Below the pieces are notes generated by a model. It was not told the DNA's origin. It saw nothing but the letters and a program-made list of their open reading frames with translations, and did no database searches. A stretch of DNA of 64,000 nucleotides, taken from the NCBI RefSeq assembly GCF_000002995.4, contig NW_025062476.1, positions 13,387,001 to 13,451,000 of the forward strand, given 5' to 3'. Position numbers and translations under genes: made by a program. Each line of letters begins with the position of its first letter. The first letter of the stretch is position 1. The stretch is from Brugia malayi (taxonomy: Eukaryota > Nematoda > Chromadorea > Rhabditida > Onchocercidae). Of this stretch, positions 38,601 to 58,684 are shown piece after piece.

Positions 38601-39479
38601 ATCATTAATATTTTGAGATTTGTGAGTAGAATTATTTTTGAGATGAATTTAACGAATGATTTAATTATTAGAAAATAAGGAAAAATAGTTTTAATATTTT
38701 AAAAGTATTTTAATTTTTCTTCACTCTATTACTTAATAACGATCACATTAGTGAAATGTAATAATGTAAACTAAGTTAGATGAAAAAAAAAAAAAAATTC
38801 AATAAATAAATTTTTTTTTGGCATGAAATAATAGGAAAAAAAGAAGCGATAAATCAAAGGTAATATTATAATTTTATATATGTAAGTAAATAACTTTTTT
38901 TTCTAATCATTGTTCACTTTATCATTGATATTATCATGGATAAATGAAATTATTATCATTATCATTATTATTGTTATTGTTATTATTATTATTAGAAATT
39001 AAAAAAAAAATGTTTACTTTACGATAGTATGATTAATTATAATAAATCCTTCTATTCAATAAATCAATAAATGTCAAATTGTCACCTCATTATACTTACT
39101 TATTTGTGTGATATACTTTATAATTAGCAATGTATCAGTTAATAAAATAAATACAATTATATAAACATATAATTTGAATTAATATATAAATGAATGAATA
39201 ATTGATATTATAATTATTTTTTAAATAATTTCTAACATTTATTCATTTAATTAAAAATTTTTTTTAATTTTTAAGTCTCTCAAGAAAAAGAAAAAAAAAA
39301 AAAACGATTATATAAATTTATTATTACTATACGTTTACATTATTTGCAATACATTTTTTTTTCCTTAATTATTTCCAAAATTTTATAAAAAGAATGAAGA
39401 AAAAAGATTTAATTAAATTTATATTTAGCTAAACTAGAAAGATGGGAATTTTTTTTTAATATAATTTATTATTATCAAT

Positions 39480-40045
39480 ATAATATTTATTGTCTTCATT
39501 ATTATTTTCATTATCAGTTCGTTATTATTGTCTCCTTCATTATTAGTTCGTCATCATTGTCTCCTTCATTATCAATACATCATTATTATCCTTATCAGTA
39601 TATTGCTATTGTCTCTCTCACTGTTAATATGTCATTATTATTCCTATCACCGTTTCATTATCACCCTTTCACTATCAATAGAACATTATCGTCCTTATCA
39701 GTATATCGCTATTGTCTCCTTCATTATCAATGTGTCATTATTATTCCTATCACCAGTATATCGTCTTTCCATTATTATCAATATATCATTATTATTCTCA
39801 TCACCAGTACATCGTCATTGTTTCCTTCATTATCAATTTGTCATTATTATTCTTATCAGTATATCGCTATTGTGCTCTTCATTATCAATACATCATTATC
39901 ATCTTATCAGTAAATCGCTATTATCCCCTTCATCTTCCCTATCAATATACGGTTAAATTGCTATCCTTAATTCCTCCAAACTTCTACTTTGTCTTCTTCA
40001 TTATCATTCATTATCACTACTTATCATTCTTCTTGTCTCCTTCCA
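39480..40045. repeat. Minisatellite of ~45-60 bp units (ttcattatcaatatatcatt family)
   Basis: Degenerate units containing tccttcattatcaatacatc, attattattcctatcaccag and tatatcgctattgt recur about ten times. Two plus-strand frames stay open across it and read as repeated Ser-Leu-Ser-Ile-His-His-Tyr-Tyr. I attribute this to the repeat period, not to a protein. Confidence 0.7.
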
Positions 40046-43000
40046 TTTTCTATCTTCTTTTTGATAGAAATTATATATAATTAATGTGCATTCATTTACT
40101 GATTTGTAAATTAAAAAATCTTTAATGATCTTTTTGCTCATTTATTTAAATTAACTGATAACAATGATTAAGCTATCATTAACACTATTTATTAAAATAA
40201 ATAATCACCGAGTTATATTTGTTGATTTAAAATTACTTCCTGTAATTTCTTTCAAATTTTCATTTTAACTTTTTTTTTTCTTTGACAACTTCATCATATA
40301 AAATTTTGGTAATAAATAAAACTTTACTCTCAATATTTTAACTTTAATTTTCTAATTCAATTCATATAAAAGCTTATTTCTCTCATTTAAATCATTATTA
40401 TTTTTTTTTTTTTTTTTTTTAATTTTAATTTAGATTACTTTGTCATAGTGAAAATTAATTTCATTTCTAATCTTCTATCATTTATTCCTCTCTCATTTCT
40501 TTCTTTTTATAAAAATTTAATAAAAAAACTATGAATGAAATGAAATGAAAATTTCTAAAAAAAAAAAAGAAAAAAAAATCCATTAAAAAAAATTTTATTA
40601 ACAATTTATAAAAAAAAAATTTCAATTTTTAAAATAATTTCTTAAATTAAAAGAAAAATTCAATTTTTATAAAAATTTCTTAAATTAAAAAAAAAAAGAT
40701 GATTGAAAGTTCAACGATTACTTTAATTAATTAACTAAATGCTTACTACTACTACTACTACTACTACTGCTCCTTTTACTACTAAAATTCATTTAGCTGC
40801 ATTTAATGAGCTGTGAAAAGTATATAACGGCGCTAATGGTTGTAGTAAAAGGCGGAAATGGTAAATGGAACTTAAAAGCATAAACATTTTCTCTAATGAG
40901 AACTAACAAATGCAAAGGAAAAATGAAGAAGTAGAGAGAGAGGGAAAGAAGAAGAAAAAAAAGTGAAACAAAAAGATAATTTATAATTTTAAAATTCTGA
41001 CAAAATTTTGTTGATATTAAAAAATGTGTCAAATTATAAGACCATTTGATTAAAATAATTTTATTAAAATAACTTACAATAATATTTTATTTTGTTTGTT
41101 TATTTAAATTAATCTCTCGTTTTATGTTTACCATTTTACTTTATTTTATTTTATTTACTTCGCTGTTTTTTTCATTTATCTACTTTGTTTATTTTATTGT
41201 TTGTTTATTCATTTATTTCTTCATTTGTCTGTTTATCTCTTTGTTTATTTGTTTGCTGCAATATGTTTTTTTTAACATATTTTTATCACTAAAGTATGTG
41301 TATAAAAAGTTTTAAAAACATATATATCATTCACTTATTTTTTTGTTTATCATTTATGTCGTAACCTTTTCATCTTTCTAACACCTGTTTACTTCATTAT
41401 TTATTAACTGATTAGTTAATTAATTAATTAGCTCTTCCATCTCTAATTATATATGTTATCATTTTATGCTTCATATGCATACATTTCTGTTAAATTTTAA
41501 TTTTAAAATGTAATTTAAATTGTTTAATTTAATTTCAATTTTTTCGTTTTATAATCGCTGCTACAAATAATTCAGCATTTATTCACTACCATTTTATAAT
41601 TGTAATAAAAAGAATCAAATGACGGAGAGGGAGAGAGAGGGAGAGAAAGAAAGAGAGAGAGAAAAAAAAAAGAAAATAAATGACAATTTAAAAAAAAAAA
41701 TTTTTCAAATTGTAACTTTTTTAATCCATAAATGCAATTTTTTTTCATCAAAATTGTCAAAAAAAAAAAAAAAAAGATTTGATGATTATCTCTCTGATAT
41801 TTGAAATTAAAAAAAAAACCCCAAAAGATAGAGAGAGAAAAGGAGAGAGAGAGAGAGAGAGAGGAGAAAAGATGCTAACAATATATTTACACATTAAAAA
41901 AATATGCAAAACCAACAATCCCAATTAATTAAATTTTTTCTTTTAAATTTTCATTTATCTCTCTTATTAATATTTATAATTATAATTATACTACTGTACA
42001 ATTCTCATTTAAATTAACAAATAAAATTTTTAATTCTTTTTGAATTGCAAAAAATTATTGCAATTATTTTCTGCAATTTATATTAATTAATCATAATAAT
42101 ACATATATAATTTGTTAAATTGAAAGAAATGAGATGAAATAATTTCAATTTATTAATTCATTAGAAAAATTTGAATAAAAAGAGAAAGAAAGAAAGAGTT
42201 GAAAGAGGGACAAAGAAAGAAAGAAAAGAAAAAAGGAGAGAGAAAATTATAATTTGCATTCAAATTTCTTTTCTTTTTGCTTTTCTTTTCTTTTTGCATT
42301 CAAATTTACAATGATTAAACATTTTCATAGTAATAAAAATCATTCAAAGAAAAAAAATTTTTTTTTTTTGAATTTTTTTCTTTTTTTTGATAAATTTTTT
42401 TCTTTTTTTTTGATAGTAATAATAATAATAGCAATAAAAGCAATAATAATTAATAATAATAGTAATAATAATAATAATGTTAATAATAGTAATAATAATA
42501 TTTACAATAGTAATAATAATAGTAAGAGTAATAATAATAATATTTACAATAGTAATAATAATAATAGTAAGAGTAATAATAATATTAATAATAGTAATAA
42601 TAATAGTCAATTAAGTAAATAAATAAATTATTATCATTATTATTATTAAAATATTATCATTATTATTATTATTACTATTAATAAACAGATAAATAAATAA
42701 ACAAGCAAAATAAATGAATAAATAGATAAGTAAACAAAATAAACAAAGGATAATAAGAGATCCCTAAAACAAAAAGAGAAAGAAAGGGGAAGAAGAAAGG
42801 GAGAAAGAGAAAGAGTATAAGAGTTGTTAGCTAATTAAGCTTTCTGCTAGTTAAAAAGCAAGAAGTGTTAGCTTTATCTTTGCTCCATATTTGTTTTAAA
42901 AATTTTTTGAATTGAAATAATGACGCATACAGTTTAGTTAAAACCTGTTTACATTGAAATTCTTTGTGAAACAAATTCAATTTATCTTGCTAAAAACACT

Positions 43001-43824
43001 TTTTCTCTCTCTCCCTCTCTCTCTCTCTCTTTCTTTTTTTCTATTTTTGTTTATTTCATTTCAATCATAAACAGATTATAAATATTATCAATGAAAAATA
43101 TATTTAGAAAATTTGTAATCATTTCAGTTTTTGCAAAAAGAGAAAAAAAAAAAACACACAATGAAAAATTAAAATGAAATAAATTGGAACTATTAATTTT
43201 AATTGAAAAAAAATCTCTGTAAATGAATTTAATAAATTTAATTCAAAAAATTTTGATTAATTTAGAATCATTAAATTCATATATTAATCATCATACTTCT
43301 GGAATTTCATTTTACCATTATATGAAAAGAATTATCACATCTATTTGAAAAATTTTTTTCAAATTATACAATTTATCTTTCTATAATTTTATTACTGATA
43401 TTAAAATAAGCTTTAAAAAAAAAAATTTATTATTAGTACTTTATACGAGAAATATTAGTACATTATATTAAAATATTAGTACTTATTATTATTATGTAAA
43501 AATATTATTAAAATATTAGAAAAAAAAATATTAGTACTTTAAAGGAATTTTATTACTCATACTAAAATAATTTATTGATACTGAAATTAATTACTTATTT
43601 TTGAGAATGAGAAAATATTGTTATCAAATATTTTCTTCTCTCTTTTTTTTTTATTATATTTGCTTGCATTGCCCTTTTTTTATGCAATATTCACATTTTT
43701 TTTTTTTTAAATGAATGAATATTGACTTGTTGATTTAATTTACAAATCCTTTTTCTTCTCCTTGTTTACTTTACTAAGATTTCTTTTCTACTTCATTTTT
43801 TAAAGTAAACAATTAATACTATAT
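40046..43824. other. Gene desert, central part
   Basis: Apart from the (TAA/TAG)n tract within it, this stretch contains A/T runs, GA-rich tracts (about 41619-41665, 41830-41862), (TC)n at 43003-43030 and a short (ACT)n tract at 40746-40768. No gene, RNA gene or promoter is recognised. Confidence 0.55.
42410..42700. repeat. (TAA/TAG)n trinucleotide tract
   Basis: The main tract, 42415-42615, is built from taa, tag and tta triplets with a repeated internal block (aatatttacaatagtaataa twice). An (ATT)n tract follows at 42630-42680. The Asn/Ser-rich plus-strand frame and the Ile-rich minus-strand frame are repeat translations. Confidence 0.75.
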
Positions 43825-44300
43825 AATTATAATCAATAACATATAGTTGATTATAATGTAATCAGTAAATAAACAGAAAAAGTAAATAATCAATAATATA
43901 TGGTTGATTATAACATAATCAATTATATATTAATAAATAAATAATCAATAACATATAGTTGATTATAATGTAATCAGTAAATAAACAGACAAAGTAAATA
44001 ATCAATTTATATATTAACAAATAAATAAATAATCAATAACATATAGTTGATTACAATATAATCAGTAAATAAACAGACAGTTAAAGTAAATAATCAATTT
44101 ATATATTAACAAATAAATAAATAATTAATAACATATAGTTGATTACAATATAATCAGTAAATAAACAGACAATTAAAGTAAATAATCAATAATATATGGT
44201 TGGTTGATTATAACATAAGCAACAAGTTCATAAATTAATAAAATTAATAAATTAATAAATGTATAATTAAAATACACAATCAATAATATACAATTAAAAT
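43825..44300. repeat. Satellite-like array of ~85-110 bp units
   Basis: The core caataacatatagttgatta begins near 43837, 43949, 44034 and 44128, with related partial copies (aatatatggttgattataac) near 43898 and 44190. Each is followed by taatcagtaaataaacagac, then aagtaaataatcaat. Copies differ by a few substitutions and short indels. No coding potential is seen. Confidence 0.8.
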
Positions 44301-45859
44301 TTCTCTCATAAATAAATATGATCATAAAATTATTATAATTATATCGCAATTAATGCTATATTTATAATTAGTATTGAAGAATGTATCATTTTACAGTTTT
44401 GTTATTGTCACAAAAAAATTTCTCATCCATACGTCTCTTTGTTCATATTGTTTATGTCAACAAAGTACAAGAAAAAAAAAATGTGTATATATCATTCATT
44501 AGAATTAATTAATTGGAAGAACAAAAATAAGAGGAAGAGAGAGAGAGAGGGAGGGAGAGAGAGAAAAAAAAAGGAAGGAATTTTGTAGTAATTAAAGTTT
44601 ACTGATGTATAAAATAAAATGTATTAATAATTTTTTAATTCAATATTTCATTTTTTTTCTCTCTTTTTTTTTTTTTTTGTTGCTATTACTAAATATTATT
44701 TATAATAATTCATATGAAATAATTGTCAAAATAATGAAAAATGATTTAATTCTTTTCTTTTTTTTTTTTCCACCAGATGATTTGGTAATATAAACAAATG
44801 TCTTTCAAATAAATATAAGAAACAAAAGAAATGAAATGAAAAATAATGCAAATTAATTGAAGAAAAAGAGAGGAATGAAAATGAAAAATATTAAAATTTG
44901 TAAAAGTTTGTTTTATTAAATTACACTCAATTCATTCATTAAAAAATTTCTCATTTTCAAAAATGATAAAAATTTTCTTTTTTTTTTTTTTTTTTTATTT
45001 AGGAATAAAATTCATCAATTTTTTTTGTATATTGTTTGATATATTATATTATACATTTTTTCAAAATATTTTTATCTCTTTTCTTGAAAAAAGTAAAAAA
45101 AAAAAGATAGAGAGAATAAAATGACAAAGAAAAGAATTACAATTAATCTTAAGTGAAATATGCCAATAACATGAATCATTCATTACAATCCACTTTTTTT
45201 TTTTTTTTTCATTAATTAATCAGTATTTTATACTTTTAAAAAATGGAACAATTTGATAAGAACTTTTAGTTTAAAAGAATACAAAAAGAAATTTATCACA
45301 ATATTATCATTTTCATTGGTATTATTTTTGGCTAAAAAAAATTGACAAATTTTCATTTGCTGATAAAATCGAGGTGCAATAGTATAAGACAGATAAATTG
45401 TCTACGTATTATCATCATCATCCAACATATATCTTATATTCATCTATTTAACGTTATCATTTTGTAAGGATATAGATATATCATAAAATTAAAATTATAT
45501 AGATATATCATAAATAAAAAAATTAAATAAGCAATTATAACAATTCATAATAAATTATTCCATTTTTTTCACTGATTGATATAAATAAATTTTCAATATA
45601 ATATAACAATTAGCAAATAAAACTTGATGCAAGTAAAAAAGATAATTCAAAGTGAACATGTAAAAATAACATCACAACATTTCTCGTTATTCCTATCAGG
45701 CATGGTCAAGAATTTCAAGTAATTTTTGATATCAAACAAAACAATTAGGAATATAAAAGAGAGAGAGAGAGGGAGAAAAAAAAAAAAAACATTAAATAAT
45801 ATAACACAGCTGGAGTTAAATTTTTCTTTTTTTTTATCACAAATTATCATCCTCTCTCT
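44301..45859. other. Gene desert, right part, and presumed 3' UTR of aPKC
   Basis: AT-rich DNA with GA tracts near 44537-44565 and 45758-45775 and T runs near 44980. The final part, next to the aPKC stop at 45860 on the minus strand, must hold its 3' UTR. No poly(A) signal can be distinguished from background AATAAA strings. Confidence 0.5.
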
Positions 45860-52271
<6,412 letters not shown>

Positions 52272-54719
52272 AATTTCTATCGATTAGTATTAGCTAAAAT
52301 AATGAATAAATAAAATAATAATTAGCTAAAATAATGAATAAATAAAATAATAAAATAATGATGGATTAAATAGCAATCATTGATATGATTTGTGTGTTGG
52401 GTAATTATTTTGACTGATGCAACGCAATTATCATAATTCAAATCAAAAATCTCAAAAAAAAAAAAAAGAAAGAAATACATTTGCATAGTCCAATAATTAC
52501 TATTTATTCATGCACAATCCCTCCATTCTATTATTATACATGAAAAAACTAATATCAAATATTTTTAGAACTATAAAAATCATATAAATCTAATGAATAA
52601 TATTAGCAAAATTCATTTTTTAAAAAAAAACTTCAGAAAAAATAACTTCCTAAGAAAAAAAAAGGAAATCAATGTTTCAATGGAAATGAAACAATCAATT
52701 TCGCTACCTAAGCAATATGGATAATCATACATTTATTTTAAACAACAGAGTATAAGTAACCTGTGAAATGTTTAGGAACATCTTCAAAAGTATATTTATT
52801 GAAATTAAAATCTCATAAAAAGCAAAAGCCACAAATTTAATTCCAATAAATAAGAATAAGCAAGTTAAATTAGACAAAAATAACTATTAAATAATCTTAT
52901 TCGCATTCTATACCAATCCTAATAAATATGATCTAAACTTATTCAACTTTACAGAAATCTATATGTACATTTACAAAGTATAATCTTTTAGCTTTCTGAA
53001 AATACATAAACGAATAAGTTTGTTGAAATTAATCAAATGAATACATTTTGCAAGAAAAAAACACCTTAACAAACTTATTCAGAATATATTTTATTGAATT
53101 TATTCTCAACCTAAATATATTAAAATGTACCTCACCTGTGTATCTATCTATTAAATATCTCAACCTAGCATACCTTTATTATATTACTGTCCCATTACGT
53201 TAACAAAATTTCTATACCAAAATAATAAATAAACCAAATCGAAGTTGTATGACAGAAAAAGTATTACTAAGCCAATTTTAACATATCCATTTTGTTCTTT
53301 AATAAATAGAAATTAAAGATAATTTTCCATCATGTATTCATCTGTAATATCAGCGTTACAAAAAAATTTCCACAATGTAACAAGTATGACTGAATTCACG
53401 TACGCTAAAATAAGTATTTATCAAATTTATATAAATGAAAATTATTATTATTATTCGTTCTGCAAATAAACACGTATAATACAAAATAATTGAATTTAAT
53501 AAGTAATAATTATATAACGTAATTCCATTTGTATAATGTGATAAAATTATATATCATATAATTAGTTATGATTATCTAATATCAAAATTGAATTTAATAT
53601 AACGTAATAATTATATAACAAAATTGCTATAATGTAATTTTATTTGTAATATAACGTAAGTGAATCATAATTATACCATATAATTAATTGTGATTCACGT
53701 GATTAATTACGTTTATCTAATATCAAAATTAAGATAATACAACAAAATGTCAGTGTAAATAAGTAAATAAACAAATAACAACAGATGATAACACGTATCA
53801 TTCAGTAGCGTACCATTTGACGTACGGCCAACTAAATAATCTCGCAAAGCTTTGTGAAAACTCTCATCCCATCCGATCGTTTATTTTTTATTTTTTACTT
53901 GTTGAACAATTGAATAAAAAGTTTACTTATTTGAACTTTACTTAAGCATATAAATAATAATGTACTGAATCAGTAATTGTTGTAATTGTAATTTCTTTAA
54001 AATATTTTTAACTGCAATTGTAACGTAATAAACGTAACAAAACGTAACAATATTTTAGTACCATTGGGTAATAATACACGATCAATCCGTACATAAGAAA
54101 TTACTTTACAGCAATAATCCTAAAAAATAATCGAATGACATCAAAGTTTCTTTTTATTTTCCTTTTTTCTTTTTTTTAAATGATGTTAAATAATGAAATA
54201 TTTTTAAAATTCTTGTTAGATAAGTAGATTTGCGCATTCTCAGATATCACATTATCTTTTTGTTTCTTAAAAAAAATTCTAAATTTATTAATCATATTGT
54301 ATCATTCAAAAAGAGAAAAGTTTTATTAAAATTATAATGTGATTTATTTACTGTAGGAATTTCGTCTTTATTTATGATGTCATGTAAGAAACAGAGATCG
54401 ATATCAAAACTTTATTCAATAAAAAAATAAATGTATGTATGTGTAAGAGAGAAAGAATAAAAAAAAAAGAGAGAGTATCAACAACAAAAGATGTAAATAT
54501 CGATGTAAAATTTCTGTAAAAACTAAAAAAAGTATGATTGAATATAATTAAAAAATGAGTATGTTTTTGCTAATATTACTTGAACATATCTATGTATGAT
54601 AAAGTTTAATTAATATTTGAGTATTTTTTTTTTTTTTTTTTTTGTTAATATTACTTCAGCATATATTTAATCAAAAAAATCCACTGAGTAATTCCATGTC
54701 GTACAACCATTTTTTGTTT
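52272..54719. other. Intergenic region between aPKC 5' end and peroxiredoxin 3' end
   Basis: This should contain the aPKC promoter (minus strand) and the peroxiredoxin 3' UTR. A 34-bp direct duplication (tagctaaaataatgaataaa...) sits at about 52290-52360, near the aPKC start. Three ACGTAA motifs are clustered at 54022-54052. A short GA tract and A/T runs occur near 54440-54480. No coding exon is recognised. Confidence 0.5.
53480..53740. repeat. Degenerate dimeric repeat, ~140-bp period
   Basis: Two diverged copies share aataattatataac, atttgtaatata/ttgtataatgtg, catataatta, attagttatgatt/taattgtgatt and tatctaatatcaaaattgaa. The second copy also carries a cacgtg palindrome near 53696. It lies upstream of aPKC. 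Confidence 0.55.
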
Positions 54720-56079
54720 TTAATGTTTCTCAAAATATGCTTTACTTTCTTTCACACCAGGCTTAATCGTTTCAGATCCTGGATGCCAATTAGCAGGACA
54801 TACCTTAAAATCATTTCCAATAAAATATGTGTAAATTGTTTCAATGCTAATTTATGCATGAAATTAACAAATATAGATTAATAATATCAATTCTTATATA
54901 TATATATATATATTTATAAGATAACTCATGTAAAACAATTAATACAGCTGTCCAATTAAAGTTACAGACTATTTAGTTATCATCAAAAGCACTGCTATTT
55001 CAAAATTTCTCCATTCTTTCTGTGTAACTGAAATGATGCGACATTTTTTGTTTTTTTCTTTTAACAAGAGAAAACTTACTTCACCATGCTTGTCAACAAA
55101 CTGAAAAGCTTGAATTAAACGTAAAGTTTCGTCTACAGAACGACCTACTGGAAGATCGTTAATTGTGATTTGCCGCAAAATTCCTTTTGGATCAATAATG
55201 AATAATCCACTGAAATATGCTAAACTTAGTTAACATTATATAAAGATGATCTAATTTTCAGATGCTATTCAATCATTTCAAATAAACAATAATAATTAAG
55301 CTTTTAGAATAAAAGAATAAATTGAAGAATACACTGGCTCATAATAAATTATGCATTTGATTAAACTTATACAAATAATTAACTACTTACAATAATCTAA
55401 TCTTTTCAAATATATCAAATGATATAATATTAATAATATTTCTAACACATACCGATAAGCAATTCCATCATCCTCTTTAAGTACACCATATGCTCGACTT
55501 ATTACATGATTTGTATCAGCCAAAATTGGTATATTCATTTGACCAAGTCCACCCATTTTTCGATCAGTATTTACCCATGCAAGATGTGAAAAGTGTGAAT
55601 CTGTTGAACATGCCATAACAGCTACATCTAATTGTTTAAATTCCGCAATACGATCAGAAAATGCAATTATTTCCGTTGGACAAACAAAAGTGCTAAAAAA
55701 AAGAATATAATGATAAATATTTAACAAATATATAACAAAAAAAAAAGAAACACATTTTTTCTTTTTCCGTTTATTTCTGTAAATAACACTAAAAAAAAAA
55801 AAGTTTTAGAAAAATAGAAAAAAATAGACAATGATTAATATATTTGAAAATGATATTTCTTTTAATTGAAAAAAAAAATATTTTTGCTAGAAAAAAAAAA
55901 GGTAAAACATACAAATCAAGAGGATAAAAGAAGAGAACAACATATTTTCCCTTAAATTGACCAAGTGAAATTTCCTTGAAATCACCGTTCACAACAGCTG
56001 TTGTTTTAAAATTAGGTGCTGGTTGACCAATAAATGCTTTACTTCCAGCAAGTGTCATTTTCTTTTCTTCCTGCGACAT
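54720..56079 (-). CDS. prdx-2: Typical 2-Cys peroxiredoxin, complete, 4 exons, 199-206 aa
   Basis: Thioredoxin-dependent peroxidase that reduces hydrogen peroxide; probably cytosolic, as there is no signal peptide. Exons on the minus strand: 55913-56079, 55453-55692, 55080-55209, 54720-54803; 621 nt in frame. The peroxidatic cysteine is in FVCPTE (C60 from the upstream ATG) and the resolving cysteine in EVCPANW (C181). GGLG and a C-terminal YF (AYFEKH) are both present, the eukaryotic pair linked with sensitivity to overoxidation. LADTNH and the [11 protein letters not shown] block are conserved. Two in-frame ATGs exist, at 56079 and 56058. The second gives 199 aa, the usual length, and may be the true start. 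Exon 4 follows an unusual ttttaag acceptor and begins with donor-like gtatgt, but the protein runs through correctly. Confidence 0.96.
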
Positions 56080-57594
56080 TAATTTATACAAATAATACAT
56101 CGATCCCATTGATATATAACATTTATGTAAACAAAATATCAAATCGAAGTATGAAAACAATTAGTATCATTAAGAAAGGGAGAAATTAATTAATACTATT
56201 TAATATTTCATAGGCACTATAACATTCCAATCATCTTTTCACTATCAATTTTTTATCTCATTTATTAAAATAAAATTTTATCAAATAAATTTTATAATCA
56301 AAACAATTAATTCTACACACAAATTAATACATTCTAACAGGAAAAAAAAAAAAGACATCAATTATTTGTTTAAAAAATATCTCATTATGATTGCCAATAT
56401 ATATCATTTAAAATGAAAAATGATAATTGCGCTAAATATTATGAGAAAAAAAAAAAAGAGAAAAAAAAAACTAAATGAATTTATTGAGAACTATCAGAAT
56501 GATATAAAATTTATCTATCACATGTGAAAATGTGAAAATAAACAAAAATATAATATATTAAAACAATGAGAAAAATAAAATCAAAGAAAAAAAAAAATTA
56601 TCCTAAATATTATCTAAATATTATAAAAAGAAAAATTAATATCTAAATATTATAAAAGAAAAAAAAAAGAAAAATTAATTTAATTAAAATGACGTAGCAT
56701 TGATTAAATTTTGAATTAAAGCCAATTTTTAAATGTGTCATTGATTATCGTTAAATTTTTGTTGTTAGGTAGCTGGCAAATGTGACATATGTATAAATCG
56801 ATGCAAATGCTACATAAAGGGTACAAACAAAGAGAGAGAGAGAGAGAGAGAAGGAAACAGAGAGGGAGAGGGAGAGAGAAAGGTAGAAGAGAAAGAGAAA
56901 GAAGAAAAATGAGAAAATGCAATGTAATCTTTAACAATGATGACACCACTATTTCCTTTTATTTCTACAATTTTAAACAATAAGTGAGGGAGAGAGAGAG
57001 AGAGAGAGGGAGGGAGAGGGACAGAGAAAGGGAGAAATATCACAGGTAAAAATATCATAAAAGAGTTAAAATGTAATATAAAATTGTATCTCAATTATCA
57101 CTAAGGATACAACAAGTATATTTTACAAGAAAAAGTAAAATTAAATTAAATTTTAGAATTGAATAATTGTAAAAGTATCTGTATAATATTTTTGATTAGC
57201 GCAGATGGCTAATTTATAAATGTATCATATTATTATGCACATTTTATAGCTAATTACAATTAATAGATTTGAGAGTGAAATAAATAATACTGTTTATTGG
57301 ATTTTTTTTTTCTTTTCCTATAGGAATAATTAAATGATTATAAAATTTCAGATATTTCTAAAATTTAATGAAAACAAAAAAAAAAAAAAAAAAGAAAAAA
57401 AAGAAGAAAGAAAGACAAAGTTAAATTAGAAATTTCAGGAACAAAAATTAACTTAATAATATGAATAGTTGACTTTCTTTTTCTTTTTTTTTTTAATTTC
57501 TGTTTCAAAGTAGAATGAAAAAGTAATGATATAATTGTTAATTAAATATCTCCAAAATAAAATAATAAAATTAAATAGGTCGAAATAACAATGA

Positions 57595-57785
57595 TAATAA
57601 TTTTAATATCCCAAATAAAATGAAAAATTTTCATGAAATAATAATATCTCAAATAAAATGAAATATTTTATGAAATAACAGTATCTCAAATAAAATTTCA
57701 AATAAAAAAAATCTCATGAAATAATATTTCAAATAAAACGAGAATTTGCTTGAAATAATACTAATGCCAAATAAAATGAATAAAT
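57595..57785. repeat. Short tandem repeat of ~40-bp units
   Basis: Roughly five degenerate copies of tatctcaaataaaatgaaat followed by attttatgaaataaca. Confidence 0.6.
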
Positions 57786-57907
57786 TTCCTGAAAAAAAAA
57801 AAAAAAAAAAGTAATATCAAATAAATATTAACTATTCTAATTGTAAATGTCTAAAATATAAGAATAAATCTAGAAAAAAATCAATAAAAAAACTTCCTGA
57901 ATTTATA

Positions 57908-57978
57908 ACACTTGTTACGTCTAATGCGTGAATTAGGTATATATCATCAGTGTTAGACGTTTACAAATACGTAACAAG
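57908..57978. other. Compound inverted repeat with ACGT motifs
   Basis: cttgttacgtctaa (57911-57924) is matched by ttagacgt (57953-57960) and by acgtaacaag (57969-57978). The two right-hand segments share the ACGT partner, so two mutually exclusive hairpins are possible. aacact/agtgtt adds a third short pairing. The sequence is richer in C and G than its surroundings. Confidence 0.6.
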
Positions 57979-58653
57979 AACGTAAAATATGTACGTAAAT
58001 AAGAAGTGAAATTATTGTACGTTCAATAAAAAGTAAAATATCTGTAATACATTTAAAATATATCAACTTTTAATTTTTTATTAATTTTTTCAATTATTTT
58101 TGTAATATTTCATATAAAAAATGAATGCATACGTGTAATACACTTATATAATTATTAATTTAATATAATACAGTGATATTTTAATCGAAGAGAAAAAAAA
58201 TTTTTTAAATGAAAATAAATAGAACGTACAAAAAGAAAAGAATTGCCAACATAAACATTAATCAGTATAACTAACTTAAAACATATGAAATGTATGAATA
58301 ATTTGGTAGAAATGATTGCTTTTTATATGTTTGTTACGCACTATTACATTTCTACCATCTAACATTTATTCATTTTAATTAACAAAAAAAAAAGTTAAAA
58401 AAAAAGATGAAAATGAAAAAGAAATGAAAGCAAACAAAAATTTTTAACAAAAAAGTTTTCATAGAAAGAATAAAAGTAAATTTAAAAGAATAATAAAGAA
58501 GAAAAAAGGGGAAAAAGAGCTAAATTACACATAAGGAGGGGGCAATAATTTCACAATATAAATGACAATTATTTTTATCGAAAAGGAACACAGAAAAAAA
58601 AAGGCAATGATTTTAAAAAACGAAAATTGTAAACTTCTTACTCTTCTTCTTCT

Positions 58654-58684
<31 letters not shown>

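Noticed and set aside
42254..42622. Asn/Ser-rich and antisense Ile-rich open frames
   Set aside because: Both are translations of one (TAA/TAG)n microsatellite.
54900..54915. (TA)n tract as a promoter TATA element
   Set aside because: It lies inside peroxiredoxin intron 3; (AT)n tracts like it occur throughout the window (5555-5578, 19650-19664, 25974-25991, 36716-36734).
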